In this document: positions 12,401 through 24,400 of the stretch, in pieces
How positions within the stretch are numbered: position 1 is the stretch's first letter
Layout: the number at the start of each line of letters is the position of its first letter
Assembly: GCA_037349315.1 (NCBI GenBank)
Contig: JBAIAC010000027.1
Span: 9,553,501-9,617,500 of the forward strand
Reading direction: 5' to 3'
DNA: 64,000 nucleotides
Origin: Chelydra serpentina
Lineage: Eukaryota; Chordata; Testudines; Chelydridae
Position numbers and translations under genes: made by a program
The notes under the pieces: generated by a model
What the model saw: only the letters and a program-made list of their open reading frames with translations
What the model was told of the DNA's origin: nothing
Database searches by the model: none

Positions 12401-15400
12401 CGAAGTCCTTGTAGTGGTCGCGGACGTCGAAGCCCAGGCTGAAGAAAATGTTGTTCCAGATGAACATCTGCATCTTGGTCTCCTCGCTGGGATTGATGGC
12501 CATGACGTTGCCGTCGATGACGGCCATGGCTCCTCTGGTAGCGGCCGCCGTGAAGTCGCTGTGGACCTGTGCGTTGGGAGGGGAAGGGAAGCGTGAAGGC
12601 AGGAGAGAGCTGGGTAAAGAGAGCAGGCTGCCTACTGACCATGTACTCCCAGCACCTGCTCTCTATTCTGCCTGAAATCCCCTCAGCCACCACCTCACAA
12701 TTATACAGGGCCAACGGTTGGGATAGCGGTTTTCACCCTCGCCAGTCTGGTTGATACTTCGTACTGAATACCTTACGGACTGGCCCCCGTTTCTTCAGCA
12801 TGGCCACTTGGGGGTGCTACCGTGGGAAGGTACCTGACCGACGGGAGCTAATCCCATGACCCGCGATAAATCGATCCCGGAAGTGCTCGCTGTCGACGCC
12901 GGTAATCCTGCTCCGCGAGAGGAGTAGGCGGAGTCGACGGGGGAGCCTGCCTGCCGCATCTGGACCCGCGGTAAGTACCTTTTAGTTCAAGCTAAGATAC
13001 TTCGACTTCAGCTACATTATTCACGTAGCTGAAGTTGCGTATCTTATTTCGAACTGGGGGGGTTAGTGTGGACCAAGCCTTAGAAGCCTCAGGCAAAGCA
13101 CCTGTGCTCATAAAGATTAAACCATAACGCTCGCGCGAAGCTCTGTCAGCCCAGGGTGGGTCTCTAACTGGACTGGGAATGGATTACCTACACATGTTGT
13201 CTAATCCCCTGCCCCAAGATTACCTTGAAAATGGCTCGTTCTCTCAGCAGCCTCTCTGGCAGATTCTTGCGGGGTAGCTCTCGCGTGGTTTGCAACTCCT
13301 CATTCCAGTCTCGGGTCTGAAAGGGGCAAGCCTCAGGTGAAACAGGGCCGGGGGGGTGTGCGCGCGCGTCGGTATTTGTAGTTTCTAAGCTAGTCTGCAG
13401 GAGTCTATTCCCCCACTCCAGAGCAGAAAGACAAATGAAGTCAGGGTTGCGTGGCATTTAAAAAGAAATCCTTCAGCAGCAGCCCGCTCACAACTAAAGT
13501 TCACGTAAACAGCAAGCTGGGATGGATCTTGCATTGTCCCAGTTAGCCTGCGCAGCTTCGCTGGAAGATCAACAAAGGGTCTGATGCTGAATTGATTAGC
13601 CAGCGTACGGAGATTTAATTACATTACATTATGGGCAGAGAACCAATATTCTGCAGCCCCAAGGAACTTTCAACATTCTTAGGGCCAGAGCCATCAAGCT
13701 CTGGATCTAACCCCTAAGGGCTGTTTCAAGCGAAGCACTTGGAGCTGTTTTTTGAAGGAGAACTAGCCGGTCATTTAGGTCCTGATCCTGCAAGGAGTTC
13801 TGCCGAAGCTTAGTTTTATGCACTCACTGTAGTTTCGCTGGCTTCAGTGGGATTACTGACAGCGAGTGAAGTTGAATATGGGTCTATAAGCCTTTGCAGG
13901 ATCGGGGCCTAAACCTTAAAAAAAACAAAAAAAAAAACAAAAAAAAAAACCCACCACCCCCCACACATGCTATAAAAGATACTTCTCAAGAGAGGTCCGT
14001 GTGCAGAGCAACGTTACGATCGGAGCTGCAAGATAATTCTACCAGGTGGAAGGACAGGAGGCAAATTTCGTGGTTGGAGAAGGCAGCTAGATTGTCAGGA
14101 GTCCTGGCTCCGAGAGACGCCTTGCACAGGACACCTGCTGCTTTGTGCCTCAGTCCCTCCACCTGCAAGATGAGGAAGTTAATTCTCCCCTTGCGTCACA
14201 TGGATGCCGGGAGGTTCTTATCCCTTGGTAAGCAATTTTCAGTTCTCTATGAAAGGCACCAAGAGCATCATCAACAATAGTACGTGCAGATAGATATACC
14301 TGTCCCGGTATGTGCTCTTCATAGCCCAGCCTTGAAGTGTAAGCATCTTCCGCCCTCACGCAGTCCATGGCGTGCTCTGCCTGTGGTGCTGTCCAACTGT
14401 ATACCTGGAAGGGGGTGGCTATCCTTTCAAAGGGATGCCTCTGAACCCTAGGCAGGAGTTCACAGCTATCAGATCATTGCCACTGAAGGGAACTTTAGAT
14501 TTGGAGAACACACGAGTTTTCCTCCGCCCCAACAAAAGCTCATCAACAAGAACCAATATCAGCCCTGTAAAGGGAACACAGCCAGCCCGACAAGTGTCAT
14601 CTGGTCTAGACCCGCGCTCGGAATTGGCCACAGCTTTAGAACTGGCTTAAAGCTCAACAGCAACGTGGAGAATAAACTGGGCGTGGTACCTTTTATTCAG
14701 TCTTGTTCTTGGGCCCAAGCGAGCGGTGTATGGAGAAAGCTCCCCAGTCACGCTCCCCACCCCAATCTTACAGCTCTGTTCATTCACTCTAGCGCTGCAT
14801 GCTGGAGCTAGGATCATGCCTGTGCTAAGCCCTGGCTCACATGGATTGTTGTTATAAAAATATAGCGTATCTGCCAGTGAAGCGAAAAAGAAGCTTCACC
14901 TAACGGCCTTTTGTGTAGCGTCTCTGCTCTCAGCAGGTGTCAGAATCCCATCTGCACTCATTTCTGGCTCAACAGGCAACAGACTAATCATTTTTTAAAT
15001 GGCCAGATAGTCACAGTGGTGGGTTTCAGGCCACGGCTAATTTCTAGCTTTTGTATAGTGTCACTTTCATCTCACTAATGAGACCAGATGCAGGATTTTG
15101 GAAAGCCATAGAACGTGCCTGTCAATTTACACCCTGCAGAGTCCAGGCAGTTCATTAAGTGGACTCTCCAAGGAATGGCAGGTTTTGTTTGGGAGCTAAG
15201 TAAGTGGGTCCCTGTCGCAAGGACAAGGTTAGAAAACAATTAGCGCCTGTAATAATAAAAACTAAAAAGTTACACAGAATTACAGGAAATTCAGACATGC
15301 GTGTTTGCAGGTTTGTAACGAACAGGAGAGTAGTTATTTTAAACAAAATCACTGCGTGATACTTTTTCCTCATATTATACTGGTCTTAATCTTATTTCTT

Positions 15401-18400
15401 CATGCCCATGCAAGAATGCCCACTGATAAGGGCTATCAAGGATTGTTACAGAGCTCAGTAATGCTTTACATTAACTCTTTGGGGCCTGGCTATGCATGCC
15501 AATCACAGTAAGATATCTGCTCAAGGTCACGCAAACAATCGTAAATTCCTGAGGGCATATGTTCCTCCAGTCCCACCTTTATCGGAGGCTAAGGCCCCAA
15601 GAAAAAAGGGTGTTCCTTTCCCACCCATTCCCGGGGAACCCAACCTTGCATACAGGCACAGACATTAGATTTCTGATCAGTGCAGTGACAAGGAACAGAG
15701 TTCCAGCCACAATGCAGGCCTCTGAGAAGATACTGCAGCTAATGTTACATCACATGCGTGCTAATATGTTTACATGCTCTCAGGGTCAAATCGTTTCTGG
15801 AAAAACTACCACGGGGATTAGGTGTCAGGACTCCTGGGTTCCATGCACAGCTCTGTCACTGACTTGCTGAGTAACCCTGGGCAAATCACTTCAGCTCTGA
15901 ACCTTAGCTTCCCCATCTGAAATGAGGATTTCCCTACCTACCTCAAAGAGATACCATTTATAATGATTTGTAAAAAGCTTGGAGATCCTTGCTACAAAAA
16001 TGCAAAGTTTCATCTAACTTCCAGTAAGCATCCCCCAGCTCTGAATGAAGCAGAGAGTGTTACAGTCAACACCTAGCTTTCTGAGATAGACAGCACCATC
16101 CAATCCCCCAGAGAGCAAGCCAAATATCTGAGCCTCACAGCAAACAATGTAACCAATCAGAAAAGCCAAGGCAGCTCAACAAGGAAACACTGCTGCTACC
16201 GTTTCTTCTGCAGCGCTGAGAAATTTCTTTTGAAGGTCGGGCTGATCTGGTTAAGGAGTTCCACCAGGGAATGACTGAGAAAACTGGGATTGGCAGGTTT
16301 AGGATTAAAATTATATGCAGTCGACCTGCAAAGAGAAAGAAGCTCTTGTTATGGCAGAAATAAAAAATACCACTCTCTTGTCAAGATAAGGCGGCAGCTT
16401 TTCATAGGGTGTGTAAATTAAAAGCTGCCGAAATGGCTCAAGGTGAAAAAAAAGAAATCACAAGATTTGCAAAATAGAGACCTTTGTGACCTGTTCTCTA
16501 CCGATCAGATAGGCTCCTTTGAGGGCCATCTACTCCCTCCACTTAAGCCACAATCAGCATTCTTGAGCCTGCATCCTGATAGATGGGGCAGCAAATGTGC
16601 CTCGAATCAGTCTAGCCACCATCAGAATGATGTTTTCCCTTCCCAGCTAGAAGGGCGGATTTCACAGAGCGGGGCTTCTTCGGTGTTTTGATCACATGGA
16701 CCACCTCTTAACAGACATCTCCCTTCTCAATCGGGAAGACACGCCTCCCAGATCCACTCCTGGTCAAGTAGCAGTTGCTTTTTTTTTTAAATCGCTCTTT
16801 CATGGAATATTCAGACAAGAAATGGAACCTCAGGAGATGATGGAGTCACCAGGACCACACGAACCAGATCTTGCCACAGCTCACCAGCAATTGGTCTGCG
16901 GGCCACCTTTTGGGAAACTCTTATAAGGGGTCGTTCATTTTGACGGTGGGCAATGACACCTGCATTCTAATGGCCTAAAATCAGACACCTTACTCACAGG
17001 AGTTAAGTTATGCACATGCTTAAACCTTTACTTTCCTAGTCCCAACCCTGCAGATTTTGACAAGGGCTACAGACCATCAATAAAAGCTTCTTTTCAATTA
17101 TTTCTTCTGTGAGCTGGCTTTGCATTAGTCTCAGTGGCTCACTCTCCTTCTGAAGGAGAACAGGACACAGAGACGCTCAACTTGTATGTTCTCTTCCTTA
17201 GTGAAGTCGGTTTGTTCTATTTTTTACTACGGTTTCCTCCATGAATTAGGATTTTACAATCTTCCAGCCCATCGGTTATGTTTGCCAAGGAGATTAGCTA
17301 GCCTTGCAAAATGCTACTCACCTACAGCAAACACAACACAATCCGTTTATTTATTATTTGCATTAACGTAGCACCTAGAAGCTCTAGTCAAGGACCTCAT
17401 TGTTTAACATCATCTACAGTCATGGTAAAGGGTGGGCAAGTAGAATCTATGCCTGGGCTGATCAACTGCCAGATTATGCAAGGCTGGGATAGACACATGC
17501 TTCAAGGCATAAGATGATCACCACAGGGGTCAGGAAGGAATTGCCTCCCATTTCAAACAGCGCTGCACAATTCGCTTGGAAAGTGTTACCTTCTTCTAAA
17601 GCATCAGGCACTTATCTACTGCTGAGGAAGGATACCAGACTTGACCAAATAGCTCGATCCAGAAAGGCAACACCTAGGATCTTGCATAAATGCAGGATTA
17701 TATTAGGCTACTCACTACCGAGACAAAGACACACTTCATTTTAAGCCAGGTAAGGCAAACTCGCTGTCTTGGGGAGAGGATGAGAGTCGTATTTACTCAC
17801 TGATTCAGGTAAAATCCTCGGGTGGACGCAGTGATACTAACGTGTCGATCCTCCACAGTGATGATGTACAGATACATGAGGTCTCCGTGCATTTTCCGGT
17901 TGCCAGGTGGGGGATTCCAGCCACTCATGGTCAAGACTTTTAGGCACTGCAAAGGCTGTGAAGCACACAACATGATGTCAGTCCGGAGCCCCCGTTTCAG
18001 AACACACTTCCCATGGCTAGGATGCACACACTTCCATATGCAAGCTCCCTCTCTCTCACACCCCCCCCCCCACCCCACCTCCATGGGTGTACACGCCCAC
18101 TAAACACTTTGCAAGTCTTTCCCATGTGACATTTTACATCTCACACCCAAGCATCAGAGCGCCGCTCTTTATCCGTAGTTGAAGAGCAGATCCTCCATGG
18201 CTTTAGACAGTATAAGGCCTGGATTTCTCGATGCAATGGTTCTCAAAACAGCAGCTGCTAAAGCCGTGTTGGAATCCAGATGGGAAGGTCTGGGAAGCAC
18301 CAGTGTAACTAGACTAAAGCAATCTGAAGCCCCAGTATCCTAGAATTTGCAAGGGGTAGAAACAAAAGATCTCCCCGCCCCCGCCCCCCAACCCGTTCAA

Positions 18401-21400
18401 GACGATGGGTCACTGCTATAAAGTGATCCCCCTATCCCGTGTAGTCTGTGTGCAAAATACTGGACCTTAAACTTTATGCCTGTGGCCTAGCAGTGCCTAT
18501 TCAGGCACAGGTCCAGGGCTCAACAGAGCAAGTCCCAAAGGTCACGTCAATGTCACTTTCAATCCCTGAACGTGTCCCTTCAAGAGGGGCCCGGACGGCC
18601 ATCTTCAAAGATGCAAGAGAACTCTACCTTCCAGTCTCTGTTCTGGGGCTGGAGGGCACAGAGGGGTCTCTCTTTGCCACCTGGCAGGATATGTTCAGGA
18701 GGGGTGCAGTCAATTTGTTCCATTTCAGTACCTTTCTTCTTCCGTTTTCCACTGTCTAAACAAAACAGACAGACAGGAGATCAGTGCTGAACAGCGACTG
18801 CCGGGTCGCACGCAGTGCAGAACATTTCCATGTGGGATTCGATTGCTTGAATCCCCCTCCAGAACTGACCCCCTCTGTTTGGTCTGTCGGAACTACACTT
18901 TAGCTACGACCACCTTGCAAACAACGGACAGCTGCTCCCTTCTCCCAGCCGGACATTAGCATTACAGCAGGAAGTGGTTTTTATGAAGCATTGAGGCTGG
19001 AGTTTGCAAAGCATCCCAAAAGAGTTAGGCATTTATAACTTGTGCTGAAAGTCATCTTGGGCACGGCTGAAAGGACTTTGGCACCTAACCCACCTTTAAA
19101 AGGTTACCTCTGCCTTGTAAGCTAGTATATCCAGAAATAACAATATCCACCTTCCTGGTACGCTTCTCAAGAGTGAAGACATCCCAGCATGAATCTAACT
19201 AGCCTTGGAAGGATTAGATTTTTAATCAGTAAACATCCATTTCACTGTTTGCACACTAACCAACGGAACAATGTTTCCATCAATAATAATCAAAATGTAC
19301 AGACAGGCAAAGTAAGAAAAATGCTGCTTTAGAACCCATTAGAATTTGATTTAATGCTACTTACTTTACGTATTTTGACACATGATGGTGAAATCTGTGT
19401 TTGAACCCTTATAAAACTTTACCTTCTCGAATCTCAATGTCGACTGTCATTAAATAAGTATTGTCTGACCACCCCGTAATTTCTCGCAACTGTCAAAATT
19501 TAAGATCGATAAAATAATAAAAAAAATAAACATTGATCTTATCGGTCAAAACTATAAAAAAAATAAAAATCAAGTTCTGTCATGCCGAAATATAACTACA
19601 GCTCAACGTCCCTAGGTTAAGACACGTCCCCACTTCAGTGCTCAATACTTCTGAAATTCAGGTTGCTTATGTAGATGCCCAGATACGCACTTGGGATCCT
19701 AACTTTGGGCACCAGGTTTTGAAAGTCTTGGCCACTATTTGAAGAGAGAAACAGTCCCCCACCTAGAACTCTCCCCACTGCACACCTTCACGTAAGAGCC
19801 TGGGAAAGAATCCAACTACGCCCTGAGGGGTTAATAGGCCTTCACGTTACAGATGGGCAAAGAAACCCATCCCAGAGAGGAAAGATAGTACCGGGGTTAG
19901 AGCACTAGCCTGGCCTCTAGGAGACCCAGGTTCAATTCCTGCTGCACCACAAACATTCTATATGAGGCTAGGCTAGTCACTTAACCTCTCTGTGCTTCGG
20001 TTCCCATCTGCCCAATAGGGATAATAGCACTGCTCTACCTCACCAAGTCCTGTGGGGATAAGCATGTGAGGCACGCACATACCGCAGTCATTTAAGCCAC
20101 ATAAGCACCTAATATCATCAGACAGTGGCCTGCAGCCAGTGACAGAACCAGGAAGAGCAGTCAGGACTCCTGACTCCACAGCGTCTAGCCCTACCACCTA
20201 ACAATAAATAATTGATATTAGGGAAGGAGTGTTGAGAGTTTTACTCTAAGCCCCACTGATGTGGGGCATCCATCAATTAAACCAAGCGCTTTAACCGATT
20301 AAGCAGTCAGCATGGTGGAACGGCGGCATTTTCTACCGCAGCGGATGGGTTCGTCATACCCGAGAAGCCTTCTGTCCCATACCTCCTAGGTCTCCTTCCG
20401 TGAAGACGCTCAGGAACGAGAGCGAATTGCAGTCCACACCATTGAAAGCATCTGACGGGTCAAGGCTCTTCAGAAGGTCCCGAATGTGACGCACGTGTAT
20501 CCTGGCTTCCCGTACCGTGTAAGGCTCTGATCAACGGAAGGGAGAGAGAGTCTCAGGGTCACAACAGTTTGCTCCCATTGTGGCTATCGACGACCACACG
20601 CACAACCAGGGATTAATTTCGCCCACCTCAGTGTATAGCCGTTCTCATGCCTAACTTGCTTATCCTTAGTGAGGGACTCGTTACAAGCACGAACAGCAAC
20701 TAGCAATTTTACATCACCGTCCCCTTGCTCGTTGCTGCAGCATGACAAGGCACCTCTGCCTGTGTGAAGATCTCACATGCCGCCCGACCTAATGTCTAAA
20801 CTTTCGGGGCTTTCTTGGGAAGCAAGTAAAGCCCGTGAGCCCAAACTCCAATAACCAAGTTCCTTAAAAGAGGACACCGCATGGAGTTGGACTCCTCACT
20901 GTTCTGCTCTAGGTATAAGGGGCAGCCATGAAGTAGCATTTTCCCCTGGTATATTTGGCATGGGTGAAGCTCACTGGATACAGGAGTACCTCCTGCCCCC
21001 CTGTGCAATGACTGCCCTCCCAGGGCCCTCCCAGGGCCTGACTTGCTTTCTATGATCAACTTCACCTTTTGTGGATACTACCTGGGAACCAGTAGTTTGT
21101 TGGTTACCTAGCCATTCACCAGCAGGCTAATGGTGCAAAGACTAGCGACAACAGGAAGTTATCCCCCGCCCGATGCTCAGTGGCCTGCATGAAATGAGTT
21201 TGATCTCAGGCCAGTCCCCAGCCATGGAAAGGGGTTATATATTGCACGAACCACCTCCACAACCGATTTGCTCGTGGCCTGTCACCAGAGGGGCCTAGGA
21301 CTGAATGGGCCATGGGACTGGTCCTGACAAGTGAGGGCTAAGGCGAGGAGGTGGCAGTGGTCGGTGAGGACGGAGAGGGCCCCTCCCCCATCAAGTACCT

Positions 21401-24400
21401 TGTCCTCACTGGCCCCAAGTCTGTCAAAAGACAACTCCAGAGGTTTCATTTTCGATCACTCGGACGATTCCCCCCCCCGCCCCCACATGTATCGAACGTG
21501 CCTTCAACCACTTTCAGCACCGACCCCTCCTGCAGCCCTTCAATGGTTTTCAGCTCCGCAAAGTTATCCAGGACATTCCCATCCAGCTGCAGAGAGAAGC
21601 AGGTTCGGTGGCAGGTGTCCTCTCTGTCCATCAGCACTTGGTGGATCTCCTGCACCATCTCTTGGGGAGAGACCTTAAAAAAAAACCAAATGAGTTACAC
21701 ATTCAGCTCCACCTCCTTCCTGTCATAGAATCATAGAATCTCAGGGTTGGAAGGGACCTCAGGAGGTCATCTAGTCTAACCCCCTGTCCCTGGGATACAG
21801 GGGGTTAGACATCTCTCTGCCACCCTAGTTATCAGTGCAGCATGCCAGCAAGTTACTGGGTTGTTGTGTTTCCAGGGATATCTCCGTTGGGTGTGCTGGC
21901 AAGGAGCACTGCTCCGTAGCAGGCATGGTCTCTCCACGGCTTGACCCTTTGTGGTGCAGAAAGTGATGGCTTTAGAGTATTTTGCATTCTCAGGAGCTTG
22001 GGGAGGTAGGATTTAACACTCCCTCCATGGTCTCTTGGACTTGGTGGAGAGGGGGAAACATTCCCACATTGCTCTGCTTCCCTTCTCAGCCCCTCAAAAA
22101 GTATCAGCCACTGTGGTTCTGACGCACGGCACCATGCATCACAGGTATGTCATGGCTTGCTGCTGCCGTGCACAAAGGGTACTGGGCATTTCTGGCTAGA
22201 AAAGAGTGAACCAGTGAAGATTACAACAATAGTAAGCATTGGGGGCCAGATTTTTAAGGATGCTGGTGGCAAAATGGATCATTAGGAACCGAGATTGCTA
22301 TTTGCTTTGCACACACAATGGGGTGTTATGCACGTACAGCCAGACTGCATCTTGGGGGGAAATCCAGCCTTCAAGCACGCAGCTTCAGCAACAGACAAAG
22401 CTGTCTTGACTTACGTGACTGGCCTTCCGAGGCTCCTCTCTAACTCTTCTGCCACGTTTCAAACATCAGTTAGGCCATTCTCGAGCTATGCAGACCCAGG
22501 ATGGTTTACATAAGCTGCTGTAAACAGCATAGCCTGCTATTATTAGCCTATTAAATCCAACAGCCAAAAGGAATTAAAGGAAAAAGGAGCCATGTTCAGA
22601 TTCATCTGGTTGCGCTGGGGAGATCATTTAACTGTATTTTCTGCTGGTCACAGGTCGCTACAGTTCCCCCTTTATTTAGAGACTCAGATGCTTCTGGGGA
22701 AAAGCTTTCCCTAGGCTGTTTTCAGTGCCAAAGCGTAACGGCAGCCGAGCCCATCAAAGCCCATCCTGATCTGCAGGGACAGATGTTTGTCCAGGAGTCA
22801 AGTGCTAGTATATTCATCCAAACTCTCACGACAAAAAGGAGCTTCTGTACCAACCCTGCCCTTCAAGCCACAGGCAGGAACTCGTCTTAACTCTCGGCCG
22901 CAGCACACCTTTGGACGCAGCCTAGCACCGTCCCAGAAGCATCTACCTGGAGTCGTAGGGACCCAAAGCCAAAGAGACTATGGTTTACCCTCCCTCTCGG
23001 AGGGGGGAGGGGGGAAGGGGAGAGAGTACGGAGGCACCTCCTTTATAGAGGCCACCCCTGCCTCTAGGGACTGGCCCACTTTCCACAGCCTCCTGGGCAC
23101 TTCGCCGCAGCAAGGCTGAGGAACCTGCCCCATCTCACAGTGGCTCTCAACGCCCCAGAGGAAGGCAGGTGAGCAGATCTCTCCCTTTCTCATCCTGCCA
23201 GGCAAGGCAGCCCTTCTCGGAGCAGCTAGAAAGGCCGGCTGTTTGACTCGACAGGCTCAGCCTGACTTTGCCTCCCATGAGCTCACGTTGCCTCTCCAAG
23301 CTCAGGAACGTGGATCCTGAATGATTTTTAACCTTGGATCCTGCAGCGCGCAGCCGGGAACACAACGCCGCTGGACAAGAACGGAGGGGAAGAGAACAAG
23401 CCTGGTGGTGCGTGAGTGGAGAGGGGGAAAGAGCTGCCCCATCATACAAAGCAAAGCCACTGCCCTCACCGACAGGGCTGGAAGGTGTGGTAGTAGGAAG
23501 GCTAACAACGGGTATCCATGCATCAGGTACGAGAGGGAAAAGCACACTGCTGTGGGCGCTCTGAGACATGAAGCCACATCTCCCAAACGCCATTGGCTCC
23601 CCGCTTGTTTCAGGATCCAGGGCACAACGCCTTCCTTGTTGTCAACTGAGCCTCCACAGGTCTGCCCCAGTCAGCCTCCAAGACTATGTCTCCCTTTGCT
23701 CAACCAGCCTCCTCTCTTTCCCTTTGCATTGCCTCAACACCGCTGCCTACAGAGCCTTCTCCTCTGCAGCTCTGTGTCATTGTCCTCAGGCCAGAGTTGA
23801 AAAGGGAGAGGGAAAACAGCCAGCCAGGGAGGGAAAGGCGTCTGTGACCACGAGGTGCTGGCTACGGGACATTATTAAATTAAACAGACTTCCTGCAAGT
23901 GCAGCTCTGCCAAAACACAGCCGGCCAGTCACCTGTTCTTTCCCCTTCACTCATTGGGAGAGAAGGTCGGATGTGGGTGCACCAACCTCAAAGGCTTCTG
24001 GTTAGCTTTTGCCATGCAACGTGGGCCGATAGAGGGAGATCTCATGGAAACAGAGTTCTAACCCCCGCCCTGACACTTTCCCACCTTCCCCCAACACCTG
24101 GGGCAAGTGATTGAACATCGCTCTTCTTCCCGCTCCCCTCACCTCTCGGATAACGCCGGACCTACCTTCCTCCCTCACACAGATGCGTTGAGAGGATTAA
24201 TTCATTAGCGTTTGTAACAGTGCTTGGAAGATTAGCCTTGCAAGTGTCATGGTACATGCCGGCATAAACGATTAACACGCACGCCAGCAAGAGGCAGCCA
24301 ATCTGGGCACAAGCACCTTTTCCAGTCCGGGTCTGCCCCTTATAACCGCCTGGTTCTCCCCCACTCTCTAAACCAGCTGCCATTGCCGCATCTCCTCAAC

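Larger units (their letters stand above)
12567..16199 (-). other. CLUH introns 7-9
   Basis: It contains hairpin MITE copy 2, the foldback at 13774, an A-rich run and the MIR at 15826. The remainder has no supported feature. Confidence 0.65.
16326..20382 (-). other. CLUH introns 4-6
   Basis: It contains the LINE fragment at 17342 and the MIR at 19888. A strikingly AT-rich patch lies at about 19490-19580, and a TAGATGCCCAGATACGCAC-type interspersed repeat at about 19655-19735. No gene is seen. Confidence 0.65.

Noticed and set aside
11721..12596. 291-codon plus-strand ORF
   Set aside because: It is the exact antisense of CLUH exon 10, kept open by the GC-rich, highly conserved codons on the minus strand.
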